A DNA stretch of 64,000 nt from the NCBI GenBank assembly GCA_905250025.1, contig CAJNOJ010000047.1:372001-436000 (forward strand), written 5' to 3'. The translations under genes were made by a program, and so were the position numbers. Numbering within the stretch: position 1 is the stretch's first letter; each line of letters starts with the position of its first letter. Under the pieces are notes generated by a model. That model saw nothing but the letters and a program-made list of their open reading frames with translations. It was not told the origin of the DNA and did not search any database. Shown here piece after piece: positions 49,520 to 61,547 of this stretch. The DNA is from Adineta ricciae (taxonomy: Eukaryota > Rotifera > Eurotatoria > Adinetida > Adinetidae).

Positions 49520-51157
49520 ATGAGCGATTATTTTTCTTATTCAGCCATCATTTTCCTACTTATCTGTCTTCATAATCAATTAGTATCCGCGTCTATTCTT
49601 GGAAATAGATCTTTGGGGTTCAAAAATGGTTCTTCACTAAATGCTCGTCAACGAATCTCATCGCAGGCCGAAAGATTTCGGCAAACAATTACATCAGTTC
49701 GTGATCGTTATGACGCTTCACGCGAGAATCATGACGAATCAGTCGATGAAGAGAGATCTTCTCCGAACGAAGGAATAACATCTGTCGTTGTCCTTACATC
49801 ATTATCAGGAATTTATGTCTGGTGGCCAACTATATTCGGTGGTGATGATTCATTTCATTTATTACTTACACAAGAAGATGTTCCTCGTTTTCATGATGTA
49901 GCTGGTGATGAGCATGGTCATATTTATCTAACGTCACCACACGAACGTACTGTTTACCGATTACAGTATTCCGACGGATGGTGGATATCGAACTTTTCCA
50001 ATCATTCCGTTATGAATTCAATTCGGAGTGAGATGCCCTTATTTCTGAGTATTCATCATGTTTCATCGATTCTCTATGTCTACGGTCATTCCGATATTCA
50101 AATTATTGATCTTCTACAAAAACCGCGCACACGTGGTTCAGCACCATTTATGAAACGTTTACGCGAGTTAAGTCCTAATTTACGTATTAGTGATATGATT
50201 ATCGATCAAGTTACAGCAGATGGTTATATTATCGGTGATTCATATGGTTGGTGTACTATCATACGTTGTTCATTAAGTGTTAATGAATGTGTATTCTTAT
50301 TCAAAATTCCCTCCTCGTACGATAATCGTCCATATCCTTGCATTGCAACAATTGATTTTTCCACGAAAATCATGTATTTGAGTTTAGAAGAAAAGATTCT
50401 TGCTATTCATCTAAATGAATATACAAATTATGATCGCCGTGAAATTCTAGCCGAAAAACAAGGACCACGTTCCACATTAGGTTACGATGATATCGTTACG
50501 CATCAAAATATTCTTCTATACACGGATGTTCTCCGGCCACTTTTACATATTTGTATGTTGACACATCCTGTATCGTGTTTGAATATGTCACTAATATTTC
50601 CTTCGTCACAACGAACAATCTTACCACTTCGTCTAAGTATTATTCAGGTGCCTAATCTTCGGCCACCACATGTTGATGATGACGATGAAATTGAACTGCA
50701 TATCAATCAATCAATAACTGTCCCATCGGCAATAGCTGCACTTGTGTCGAACAGAACAAGTGAACACGCAGGTTCTAACGATGATGCATCAAGTAAATCT
50801 TATGTACATAAAGAGACAATCATAGGTAACATTTGGATGTTAATACTCGGCATTTGTATTGGTCTTCTTCTTGCTGGAGTATCATTTATGATATATTATG
50901 TAATCTGGAATAAAAATCGACCTCGACTAAAAACGGGTTCCAATTCTTTGACGATAAAAAGACCTTTTCTACAACATCAATCATTTTCAAAAGAAGATCG
51001 AGCGAATCAAACTAAACCGAAATATCAACCAATGGTGTCTCAATCTACGACAGAGCGATCGAATATCTATGTAACTGATTCCTTGACGGAAACTTCTAGT
51101 GAATTAACAACGTGCACAACCAGCTCATCGAGTTATCGACCAGATACAATTCTTTAG
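49520..51157 (+). CDS. type I membrane protein with large ectodomain, unknown
   Basis: One intronless exon; the first true ATG is at 49520, giving 545 residues. The N-terminus is a signal peptide (IIFLLICLHNQLVSA). The ectodomain of ~410 residues has repeated hydrophobic beta-type stretches with Asp/Tyr/Gly (ISDMIIDQVTADGYIIGDSY, VAGDEHGHIYLTS, IATIDFSTKIMYLSLEEKIL) spaced as in YWTD/NHL-like beta-propellers. One TM helix lies at residues ~440-462 (WMLILGICIGLLLAGVSFMI). A basic stop-transfer and a Ser/Thr-rich cytoplasmic tail of ~80 residues end in SSYRPDTIL, which could be a class I/II PDZ ligand. I do not recognise the family; the propeller is inferred from pattern only. Confidence 0.8.
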   Translation: MSDYFSYSAIIFLLICLHNQLVSASILGNRSLGFKNGSSLNARQRISSQAERFRQTITSVRDRYDASRENHDESVDEERSSPNEGITSVVVLTSLSGIYVWWPTIFGGDDSFHLLLTQEDVPRFHDVAGDEHGHIYLTSPHERTVYRLQYSDGWWISNFSNHSVMNSIRSEMPLFLSIHHVSSILYVYGHSDIQIIDLLQKPRTRGSAPFMKRLRELSPNLRISDMIIDQVTADGYIIGDSYGWCTIIRCSLSVNECVFLFKIPSSYDNRPYPCIATIDFSTKIMYLSLEEKILAIHLNEYTNYDRREILAEKQGPRSTLGYDDIVTHQNILLYTDVLRPLLHICMLTHPVSCLNMSLIFPSSQRTILPLRLSIIQVPNLRPPHVDDDDEIELHINQSITVPSAIAALVSNRTSEHAGSNDDASSKSYVHKETIIGNIWMLILGICIGLLLAGVSFMIYYVIWNKNRPRLKTGSNSLTIKRPFLQHQSFSKEDRANQTKPKYQPMVSQSTTERSNIYVTDSLTETSSELTTCTTSSSSYRPDTIL

Positions 51158-51942
51158 ATTTCACTGTTTTTTTCTTTGTCTTCATTCTTGGCTATTTTTT
51201 TATTATTGCCTCTGTTTTTAACAAACATACTTATAATTTTCAATATAAAACAAACACATCTTCAAGGATAAAATCGAATGCCATTGCCACCACGATGGCA
51301 ACGATACCTGACCTTAGTCTCGAACACGTATGGCGTCTTAGGTAATTAAATGTCATGAATATCGAACAGATGGGGATATTTTCTCTTAAAACAAGAACAC
51401 GGTTACAAAATCTATTCAAACAATGTTTTTTTTAATAAATCATGCTCAATTAGCATCAATATTTACTGAATTTCTATAGATAATACGACAAGAAAGTCAT
51501 AAAAATGCGTGATATCGTACGAAGGTATTTCTTTTTACTCTCTAAAGAGTTTATTTATAGATCTTTGCTACTGTCCAATTAGTAATCTCTTTTTTTTATC
51601 ATAATAGTTGAACTTCTCCAAAAAATGAGTAATCATCTTATCAAACACCGACTGAAGTTCATTTTCACGCATTATTTTCTTATCTTTTGTTTATAACTAA
51701 GCTTTCGAGATATGATTCGATTAGTCATACGACATTATTTATTTATTTACCTCTTTTATCGACAAATACATACGAATAGTTGATGGTAACCAGCGTTTGA
51801 TATATTTTCATTGGTTCGGAATATTTAATGACTCACTGTTGACTGTTTGAATAGTGTAATGTTCTTGTGAATCATTTTTTCGATTTATTAATCTACAACA
51901 CGCCGAATTCCTACGATAGAAATCTAAACGAAGAAGTTTCCC
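51158..51942. other. intergenic, 0.8 kb
   Basis: A+T-rich spacer between two plus-strand genes, with several AATAAA-like signals (near 51436). It must contain the ALIX promoter. Nothing else recognised. Confidence 0.35.
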
Positions 51943-54900
51943 ATGTCAAATCCTCATCATTTTCTATCTATACCAGCGAAAAAGGCATCTGATGTTCCAC
52001 TATCGACACCAATCAAGAACTTCATCAAAGCAAATTTTGGTGATAAAGAAGATTATTCCGCCTCAATTGATGGATTGAATTCATTGCGTTCCGAAGCACT
52101 ACTTCGCAGTAATTATAAAGATGATATATCGAAATTACTCCGGTAACTAATCATTTTTTGTTTGCAAATTGAACTTAATCTTCTCTTCTGTAGATATTAT
52201 GATCAGTTACATGCCATTGAATACAAACTACCTATAACGGAAAGTCAAATTCGAATCTATTTCAAATGGCAAGATGCATTTGTTGCCGGAGGTGGTCTAT
52301 TCGGTGGAAAACAAAAAACGAACGGTTCATGGAAATTAGCCTATGAAAAAGCTTGTGTTCTTTTCAATATTGGCCATGCGTACAGTGAATTAGCCATTGC
52401 ACAAAATCTTTCAACAGATGAGCAAATGAAAGCAGCATTGAAATATTTTCAATTAGCATCAGGCATATTTTCATTTCTGAAAGATTATGTCAATGCTAAT
52501 TGCTTATCGGACCTATCCGTGGATTTTGAACCAGCTGTTTTGGCCAGTATTTCATGGTTAATGTTAGCACAAGCAGCTGAACTTGTCTATTTGAAATCAG
52601 CTACTTTGAAAGGTATGAGAAGGAAGAAGAAGAGTTGATGTTGAAGGGAAATGTTCTGTTGATTTTAGATGACATTGCAGCCAAAGTTGCAGCACATGCC
52701 TCAGATTGTTACAAGGAAGCTTATACATCGGCGAAAACAGAAAGTGCGAAAAAAATCGTTCCAGATGTGAGTGATTTCGAAACATGAAAAGAAAATTCCT
52801 CACTTCCTTGATGTTTGTAGAATTTCATCAGTGTAATGTGGGTTAAACATTTAATATTTCAATCCAAAACCGAATATCATGCTGGTAAACAAGCTCAAGT
52901 TGATCGAAAATACGGTCTAGCTGTTGTTCGGCTCAATGTAAGAAAAATTTCACGATAATCATCTCAACAAAAGCAAAGAATACTTTCTTTTCAAGCGTGC
53001 CAAAGAACTTGCTGATCAAGCTGTCAGTAAATCTACAATGGCTGCCCTCACGCCGGTGATTCGTGCAAATCAAGATGAAATATCCAAAGCGGCAGCTGCA
53101 GCAAGTAAAGACAACGATTTCGTTTATCACGAACGATTGCCAGATTCGAAAACACTCGAAACAATCTTAGCACAACCAATTGCGAAACCTTTACCCGTTA
53201 CATTTCCGCTAACCAGTGATTTTCGAGGTAAGATAAGATGACTTTGCCAGATATCTTACACGTAAAGCGATACTTAGATTTATTTGCTTCACTGGTTCCA
53301 ATTGCTTTGAACAACGCTCTTGCGGTATTCAGCTCGAAACGTGCCGAAATTATGAATATCGAAATCAATCGTTTACGGGAAGCAACCAACGTGCTTAATG
53401 CGTAATTAAAACATATCGAACAACGAATTGATTACTTTCTCATTATCTATTATAGGTTTTTAGCTTCTCTTAATTTACCAGCTGCAATTGAAGACAGCGG
53501 TGGTCGTCAAATTCCACCATCACTCATCGAAAAAGCTAACGCAATCAAACAACAAGGTGGTATTAGCACATTAGAACGCATGGCCAATGAATTACCGACA
53601 GCATTGAGCCGTAATAAAGAAATCTTGGATGAAGTATGTTCAATGGTTTTCGCTTGAACATATTCAGCTATATTTTCATTTTTGTTTTAGACAAATCGCA
53701 TGCTGGACGATGAAGAACGCGGTGATGCCGAATTACGTACGCAATTTAAGGAACGTTGGACTCGCACAGGTTCATCAACATTAACAGCTCCGCTACGTAC
53801 TGAAGCGAAAAAATACATGGATATTATTCAGAATGCGATCAATGCTGATAAAATCGTTCAAGAAAAATATCGAATGAATCGTGATTCTATCGTTTTACTC
53901 AGCAAACAAACTGTAAGTTATCTCTACCCGACATTCCTGAATACTAATTTGCCTGAACTGTCGATATTCTTAGCACGAAATTGCCAATGAGCTTCCGTCG
54001 GCATCTGCTGCTGGTGCTTTACGTGACACATATGTGGTAAAAGAGTTACATCGTTTGATGGATACAGTGGCTGGTGTTAAAGCGGAACGTGAGGTGATCG
54101 AATCAGAATTGAAAAACACTGATTCAGATGGTGTTCGCGCGCGTTTGATTGCAGCATTCCAACAAGGAAGTCATATGGATGAAAACACCGTTGTTGTACA
54201 AGAAATCGAATCAATCTATGCGCCGTTACGTCAGCAAGTGAATGAAACTGTTTCGAGACAAGAACAATTAGTTGAGAATATTCGACGTGCACATCAACAA
54301 TTTCAAAGTGAAAAACAAGGAAACTCATCATCGGAACTGCGTGAAGAAATGATGAAAAATTTAGCTCGAGCATATGATGCTTTTCAAGAGTTATTGAGTA
54401 ATCTGAAAGAAGGAAGCAAAGTTTGTTGAATTCTATTATGTTTTCAATTGATGACGGTGTTATTTTTCTAGTTTTATAACGATTTGACACCGTTATTACT
54501 CAAATTTCAAAACAAAGTATCTGATTTTGTCTTTGCACGCAAAACTGAAAAAGATGATTTAATGAAAGATATCCAACGAGGAATTGTCGGAGGAAATCCT
54601 GCTGCTGCAACAACAACACAACAACCACCACCACCTATACCACAAATGAGTATGTAAACTACGCAAACGCTCCTTTTATTTTATGTATATTTCTCTATTT
54701 CTAGCAAATCCAGGTTATCCACCTAGCAATGCTCCACCCTATCCATATGGACAACAACCTTCAGCTCCTGTACCTGGCGGTCAACCACCACCAACCGTAC
54801 CTAGTATGAATGAAACTCAAAAGAAAACAATTTTTTCAACTGATTCTGTTGTCTAGGTGGTGCAGCATTGCCCTATCCAGGTGCTTACATGCCCCAATTC

Positions 54901-55159
54901 TTTCCCATGCCTACTGGATATAATCCATACAATCCATTCTTTAATCCGGGTAGGACTGTTGCTATTCATCGATGTACAAACTTTTCTGTAACTTTTTAGC
55001 CGCTCCTCCTTATCCTATGGCTAATGCATCACCATATCCAGGACAAGGTACGATATGCATTCAATTAACGTATTTGATCATGTTAACATTTTGTTATTTT
55101 ACTCTCTAGGTTATGGTGTTGATAGACCACAATCAGGTGCTAATAATAAGAAACGATAA
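51943..55159 (+). CDS. PDCD6IP: ALIX / programmed cell death 6-interacting protein
   Basis: ESCRT-associated scaffold that recruits ESCRT-III (CHMP4) in multivesicular body sorting, cytokinesis and membrane repair. Fourteen exons: 51943-52142, 52194-52612, 52669-52766, 52821-52937, 52996-53227, 53278-53401, 53456-53633, 53691-53912, 53974-54420, 54472-54649, 54705-54803, 54857-54949, 55000-55047, 55110-55159. They sum to 834 residues in perfect frame. Residues ~1-360 are the Bro1 domain ([49 protein letters not shown]). Residues ~360-700 are the V domain ([36 protein letters not shown]). The rest is a Pro/Tyr/Gly-rich tail ([15 protein letters not shown]) of the type that binds ALG-2 and folds back in ALIX. 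The tail is coded by four tiny exons. Confidence 0.96.
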
Positions 55160-55362
55160 TTGTATCATCGAATTCTTTTCGGTAGACAATATTTCGTAGC
55201 ATCTTTTATTCATTCAGACAAATCAAAAACAAAATTGTATTTGCTCTTTGCCCACACCATGATTTGTATTTTTGATTACTCTTATTATTTTATTTTACTT
55301 CCTATTTCTTGATTAAATATTATTATCTCGAAAGAAAACTATGACCAATTGTATGAATTTAC

Positions 55363-55728
55363 TTATTGTTCATCAAAATGTGGTCGATATTCACGCGAGT
55401 GATGCATATGAATGTTACCATCCATCGTTGCTGATGGAGGAGCTGATTGTATACCACCGAAAGCACCATAAGGTTGATTAATAAAACCACCGTTACCAAA
55501 ATGTTGATGAAATGTGCCTGGCGGAAATCTTGCTACTGTAGAAGTGTAGTTCATAGGAGCATATGGACGTGGAAAACCTCGTCCATAGTTCATCCTAATA
55601 TTCGGCAAATAGCCTGGATGTGGAATACTGCCTGATGATGGATATACATTATAGTTATAGTATGGGCGTGGATGTCCCATGGGATAATTTGAATAAGGGT
55701 AGGTTGGATACATACCACCAGCACCCAT
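55363..55728 (-). CDS. small Tyr/Pro/Gly-rich protein
   Basis: A single exon of 121 residues starting MGAGGMYPTYPYSNYPMGH. Very rich in Tyr, Pro, Gly, Asn and Arg (PHPGYLPNIRMNYGRGFPRP), with His near the end (HMHHSREYRPHFDEQ). No domain; low-complexity sequence of this kind is typical of prion-like or RNA-binding-associated disordered proteins. It converges on ALIX with only about 200 nt between stops. It may be a complete small gene or the last exon of something longer. Function unknown. Confidence 0.6.
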   Translation of the reverse strand: MGAGGMYPTYPYSNYPMGHPRPYYNYNVYPSSGSIPHPGYLPNIRMNYGRGFPRPYAPMNYTSTVARFPPGTFHQHFGNGGFINQPYGAFGGIQSAPPSATMDGNIHMHHSREYRPHFDEQ

Positions 55729-56246
55729 TTTAAGGACGATATAAATAATCGAACAGACAAAAATCGAAAACTACTATTGTAGGAATGAATTGCGCCTGAA
55801 ATATATATTTAATTTTCTTTTTGAGTCAAAAAAGTCAATATTCAACTGGTCGAAAGATCAGTTTAGAAATTTACAACTATCTGACGGCTTAACTATGTTT
55901 TACGAGTGAGGAAGATGTTTATCTTGGAGATGGAAAGAGTGAATCTAAACCTCAAGTCTATTTGACAGATAATACGGACGAATCAGAAGAAATTTTCGAG
56001 CAATGACAGAAGTATATTAAAGGATATAATGAAGGATTACATGCATGGAAACACCAACATTAGCACCAACAAATATAAAAACGAAGGCAATCAAAGTGAA
56101 TTGTGACATTTAGATATGAAATTGACAATACATCAAACAGCTGGCAGAAATACATGAGTCATCAAAAATAGATTTTTCTTTCGAGTAAAAAATTGTTTTC
56201 TCAATGTCTTTAATATGAGAGTTTTACGGAAACAGCTTGTTAGAAC
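55729..56246. other. intergenic, 0.5 kb
   Basis: Between the small Tyr-rich gene and the FG-GAP end, both on the minus strand. No coding sequence recognised. Confidence 0.35.
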
Positions 56247-57040
56247 TTAATAACTGCCAGACATGTTTGTCGAGATTGTTCGATTTGTTCGGCATGCACA
56301 GATGTTCAGCAAAACGAACACAGCACCAGCTGTGTCATCCGAAGCAAGAATATCCTGACATCCATCGTTATTGAAATCTGCAGGAACAACCCAAGCATAA
56401 CTACCACTCAGTCCAGTGGAGAACACCAGTTAAGTATAAAAGTTCCCATTACCATATCCCACTAAGACAAAAACAACTGATCTTGAAGTGGGATTAACGA
56501 CAATGTCTGAAATTCCATCATTGTTGAAATCAGCTGCAGTGATTCGAGTATAGTATGTTCGATTTCCTGTGGGAAATTTGGCGACAGAGCTCATTGTACC
56601 ATTTCCATAACCAAAAAGAACCCCAATACTATTTCCACCGCTATAAGAAACTGCAACATCCGCTCGATTGTCACCATTGAAATCACCGGTGGTAACAAAG
56701 GATGGATAGTAATATNATGCAATGACCGAACATGAACACTTGAGTTGATCTCCGTATTGTTGTTTGAGTTGATTGTAAGATGTGAATGATGGTTTGTTGA
56801 AGGATTTTGTAATAGTTTGAGGTATGAGTATGGTATACAAAGTCAGAATCGACAATCCAATGATGAATAAGACAATATAAATACGTGTTGCCCATTTGCC
56901 AAGGTATTTAGTGGTTGCTCGATCAATGTTATTTCCAAGATCTCGTGCTGAGAATATGTTAAGATTGAGTACAGAGTTATAGCCTACTGCGAGGAAATTT
57001 CTAGCAGCCACCTTTAACTGGTTGAAGTTGTTCCGACGAA
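56247..57040 (-). pseudogene. third TM-ectodomain unit joined to FG-GAP repeats, with N and in-frame stop
   Basis: Begins after TTATTCACAG at 57041 in the phase left by the previous unit's donor at 57150. The N-terminal part (NLNIFSARDLGNNIDRATTK, then TM segment VLFIIGLSILTLYTILI) matches the start of the unit at 58818, up to QYGDQLKCSCSVIA. At 56713 there is an N, and the frame then continues as FG-GAP/VCBS calcium-binding blades: DFNGDNRADVAV, DFNNDGISDIVV and DFNNDGCQDILA, each followed by a YGNG-type turn. An in-frame TAA at 56432-56430 separates the second and third blades, although coding continues in the same frame to the stop at 56247. The ectodomain and second TM present in the neighbouring unit are absent. 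Either a broken gene or an assembly join of two gene parts. Confidence 0.6.
56713..56713. other. ambiguous base (N), probable collapsed assembly gap
   Basis: The N lies exactly where a CxCS-type ectodomain start changes to FG-GAP repeats. Confidence 0.6.
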
Positions 57041-57150
57041 CTGTGAATAAAAAGACAACTGTATGTACCGAGAATAGTTACGATCACTATGAGGTTAATC
57101 AATTGCTGCTCGTTGCTAGTCCTGAGTACACAGAATTCAGTGTTACTCAC

Positions 57151-58818
57151 CTTCCAGTTTGTCAAATGAAATCAACAGCAATATCCTACCTAATCCTTGT
57201 TGACGTCTTCCAACGCAAGTTCGTAAGAAACCATCCATAAATCCAATCAGCACCGGTGTGATGGCACCCAATGCAAAGGTAAGACCACCAATCATTGATA
57301 CAAAAGTTGTAATTACTTCGATGATGGATCGAACACGCACCCTATTCGAATAAGTACAATGGCTGGGTGCACATAATTGATAGAAACGATTGTATGAATA
57401 TGATGGATTCCACTTTTCGACCATGATCTGTTGTACTATGGATGAAATTGTTGTATTTGGAGGAAAACGACTCTCTGCTGGATCATAAATGAGAGGACGT
57501 GGATCGAACCATGTTGGATTCAACACATTTTGATAATAAGAGCTTTTCACGTAGTTCATTACAATAGAAAAACAATCAGTGTTTGCATATAAACACAGGA
57601 ACTGTGAAAACATGAGTGAACTGAATGTTGAACAACTTCCAACAGATCCAGGCACAACATAAACGATGTATGTAGCAATACGAGTACTCCAAATACTATC
57701 CATTTGATAAATGGCAACGGGAGTTTGACAGGAAGGATTTGTAGCACATATACAATTGACTGATGACAAATTCACATTGAGAGTTCCATGTGAATTGAAA
57801 ATAGCCTAGATAAGAAGGGCAAAATTATTTATGACTAATATTTTGTATTTGAAGGTGTACTCTTTTTGTTTTTGCGAAGGAGTATTAACAAAATGACTAT
57901 GCTAGTGTGTAGTTAACATGATAAAGAGTGAAAGCATACCTTTAGTGATTGATTACCAGTTACATTACTTGTTATAGTATTATACGACATGAATTGGTCC
58001 ACGTTAGTACTCCAACTTGCTGTTCTTAGGCCTAAGTAGAGCTGATCAACTTGTGTAAGAAGCGTTGTTATATTGATAAGAGAGCCAAAAGAACGAATGG
58101 TAGACAGAAAAAATTGATCAAGTGTTGCATTCAGTTGTATGTTGAATTCGGATTCAGACAGAATACTTGAAACAACTAAAGATTGTACAATAAAACGACG
58201 AACAGCAACATTAACTGTGTCCTTCGCCAGTCCACAAATATTGGATAACAACTGAAACTGTGAATAAGCTCGATTTCGCCAATCTTCAGCATGGTAGTCA
58301 TATGTATTTTGTAGTATCGTAAGCCAACCATTTGTAATGAAATCGCTGGAACATACTTGATGCAATGTCGGTGATAATGTCAAGAACTGTTCATAAGGGA
58401 TTGCCGTATTTGAACAAGGACATCGAAGAGTGTTGGAATATGACTTTTGTAAGCTAGTATAAGTTGCCACAGATGGATTTGGTGCAGTTGTCGTTATTAT
58501 TTCAGTTTCAAGAGACGTAAATAGGAGAAGTACCATGAATGATCCTATGATAAGGTAAAATACAACAGTTGTATATTGTGTATGATATGAAATAAAAATT
58601 ATAGTGTATTTGTCGGTCAATAGTCACACGTTGGCGACCTCATTCTCTTAAAACTCAAACCTACCTGCTAGTAAAAATAGATAGACACGTGTCATCATTC
58701 TCTGTTGTTTGATGTCATCTTCAGATCGTTTGTCAATATTCTTGAACAAGTTCAGTTGTTTGATTGATTTGATGAATTTTTGTGGATGGATGTTTTGTAG
58801 TCCTACAAATTTATCCAT
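57151..58818 (-). CDS. two-TM protein with large Cys-containing ectodomain (second unit)
   Basis: Exons 58818-58665, 58544-57940 and 57805-57151 (start at 58802 if spliced from the preceding unit). The N-terminal cytoplasmic part (LNLFKNIDKRSEDD, QQRMMTRVYLFLLAG) leads into TM1 (GSFMVLLLFTSL). A ~400-residue ectodomain follows, starting at SYSNTLRCPCSNTAIPYEQF and containing SPTLHQVCSSDF, ATNPSCQ, SLMFSQFLCLYANTDCF and YQLCAPSHCTYSN. TM2 is VSMIGGLTFALGAITPVLIGF. The last exon ends in a donor (GTGAGT at 57150) that fits the exon at 57040, so the protein may continue into the next unit. I know no named family. The pattern of TM, CxCS, a long ectodomain and a second TM repeats three times here. 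A surface or adhesion role is only a guess. Confidence 0.72.
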
Positions 58819-58869
58819 GACATGACATTTTCATCATTGACACACTTTTCGCTATTTTCAGATACATAC

Positions 58870-60374
58870 TGACGTAAACATTTCTGTGAGTGACACATTT
58901 TTCTATTTTTGAGAAGAGTTTGATTAGGGATGGTGCGATCAAACGAAGAATAATGATGAGACCACCATACAAACTAATGAACATCGTGAATGCATATGAA
59001 AAATCTCTTTGATCTGTGATCGTGTATGAACATGACAGNAATGATGAAGATGAATTTCGCTGTACAAACTTGAGACAGCGCTGGAAAATATCCGGTCAAC
59101 GTCTGAATGCATTGACTATCATATAAACAATCAAGTGTGCTCACGAGAAGAGCTTCGAGATATGTACATTCTGTAAGAAATCCATTAACAAGTGTCGAAT
59201 TTGTAGCTGGCTTAGTCCACATAGCGTGGTCATAAACTTTTATTGTATTTAAAATGGGAAAGAAAGCTGTTGGAGTTGTAGGATGCTGACTACCACACAT
59301 TATTGTATCAATTGTTGTTAAGTAAAGACTCGTATCAGGCATATATTGTGTTTGTAATTGATAGATTATATACTGCGTAGCCTGTAATTTATATAAATTT
59401 ATCATCTTGATCGTAGGTGGGAAATAGCGTCCATACGACATACTCAGACTATTAAAGTTAATACTAGTGATAAAACCCAGGATTTTAACTTGAAAATCTT
59501 TTAGAGCTAGCACTGATCTGTGCTCAATTGGTCGGTAATATTCTTTTTTTTGCAGCATATTTTATAGGAAAAGTAGCGATTCTGTCCTAATACGTCTCAC
59601 AAATATTTCATATAATCTAACTATTCAAAGGTACACAAAACGGATAAGTTTTTTTCGATCGTGCGAAATATATTATCGTACAATATTCCCACTGCTTTCT
59701 CTGGAAACAGCTACGGTTCTCTATTTATAAAGTTGCTAGAAAAATGGCAGTACATATCCATAAAGATTCACGCTACATTTTGGGCTAATAAAATTTCCTA
59801 CTCGAAATTCTTATGATTATCGATCGTATGAACTGAATACGCCAAAGTATCAAGAGTGAGAATTTCTTTTCAAGATTGATTTGATATGAATGCTAATCTA
59901 TCATATATTGATCGTACGGAAGGTAAGTTGAAAACATTATGTTTGCATTGAGAGCCGACCCAATAAAGTTCGCACGAACATAAAAGAGTTTCCGCACGAT
60001 CCATATAAAGCTGTTCGAAACGATTTCGAGTGATAGGAGAAACAGTGATTGTTTGAGAGTTTAGTGTCATCAAAGTAAGATAGAAGAGAACGTAGAGAGA
60101 AACTGAAAAGACGAATGGGCAGTCATTCTGTTGCAGGAAAGAGTATCGAAAAGCAGAAGACAGAATTGTATGTTCATGACTTACTGAAAATAAGAAGAAC
60201 ATAGAGCCAAATTGCATATTTTTGTTGTTTGAGAACAATTGCTGGACATTTTGTGTCGTTCTCACCGTCATTATGATAATCATTTTCATCGAAAGCAAAG
60301 AGATTGTAATTTCTTCCTTTCTCATAGATCCAACGAACGATCTCCTTTGAATTCATCATAAATAATTTAATCAT
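58870..60374 (-). pseudogene. first TM-ectodomain unit, incomplete
   Basis: Pieces of the same architecture. Exon 60374-60185 (start MIKLFMMNSKEIVRWIYEKG) joins the exon starting at 60102 through a phase-1 intron to make TM1 (IWLYVLLIF-ISLYVLFYLT) and the expected CxC start (ETLLCSCE). Between ~59930 and 59460 no ectodomain sequence is found. The frame 59558-59040 gives the second ectodomain half (TECTYLEALLVSTLDCLYDS, aligned with the paralogue's LCLYANTDC). After the N at 59039 the TM2 equivalent (FISLYGGLIIILRLIAPSLI) appears at about 58980-58900, with ~80-100 residues missing before it. The end (CVTHRNVYV, donor at 58869) could splice to 58802. Broken either by decay or by collapsed assembly; not confidently functional. 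Confidence 0.55.
59039..59039. other. ambiguous base (N), probable collapsed assembly gap
   Basis: The N lies between the Cys-rich ectodomain segment and the second TM of the first unit, where the paralogue has about 100 more residues. Confidence 0.6.
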
Positions 60375-61547
60375 GTCTCATTTCAAAAGTAAACGGAATA
60401 TTCCAATCTCAAATAAGAAAAAAATATAAAAATAGTGAGCAAATCGGTTAATTGCTGCATGTTTAAAACAAAAGTCTGCTCTTCAAGAAGGTCATGACAT
60501 AAAATACATCATAAGAGACTATCTCTGACAATACATTCAAACAGTACTTCGAAAGTAAATGTCAATAACTATATGTTTTTCATCGTGTATATGAGTACAC
60601 GAAGAGATGGGCGTGTGATCATCACTCTTCATTAAACTTTGTTTATTTCTCTTTCAAGTTTATCGGATAAATCATTTGAGCACGAATGGAACTTCATCAC
60701 GATCAAAAACACTTTAAATGACTGTTTGCTCTATTTAATTGAAGCAATCAAAGCTTTGAAAATAAAGAGAATTTTTTGAGAAATGTTCAAGTTTTCATAG
60801 TGCTCAAATGTAATTCTCAAATAAATGCCCTTTTATCAATCAAAAAAAATTTTTCCTGCCGTATAAACAACGCTTATGTTGTGAAATGATTCCTTCAAAT
60901 GAAACGTCTTTTCACAAACTCTCTCTTTCGCAGTTTTCTTTGAGTTAATGGGTATTTCTGTATTTAATCGATAACCTGACTTCATCTTGAAAAGGGTTTT
61001 GTTGTGCATTTGTATTTGAATATTAAAATTGACACCATGTGACTTTCTATTCTAACTAAACTTCCCTCTTTTGTTGACATTTCTCAATCGATAGTCTTCT
61101 ATGTTAGAATTGAGTGTCAAACGGATAAAGACCAACACTCCCATCTTCCCAAGGTAAGGAATGTCATGAAATGCGAGTAACTAGCTCCATCTATACACAA
61201 TTTCTGTAAATTGTTGAAATAATTCACTAAAACCACTGTAGAATACATGAGAATTGTTCAAATTCCTTCCAGCCCAACAAGTTCAAATAAATCTTTTCTC
61301 ATTTCAAATATCCAGTAGCGAAAATCATTGAATCATACAGCAATACGAACATGCACAACGATATACAGAGGAAAGAATCGAATGAATATGCATGCCTGTA
61401 TATTGTGCGTATGTATATATTTTTTTGTTCAATGTGTATCGATCAAGACTAAGAAGAAGGAAAGAAAAAAAAAGCAACAAGTGTTGTTCATTCGTTCACT
61501 GACTTCAACATCGGTCAACACTTTCCATCTTCATTGTTATTAACATC
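60375..61547. promoter_or_regulatory. divergent intergenic region, 1.2 kb
   Basis: Between the leftward TM-unit cluster and the rightward adhesion GPCR. No coding sequence recognised; promoters for both are expected. No clear TATA element. Confidence 0.35.
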
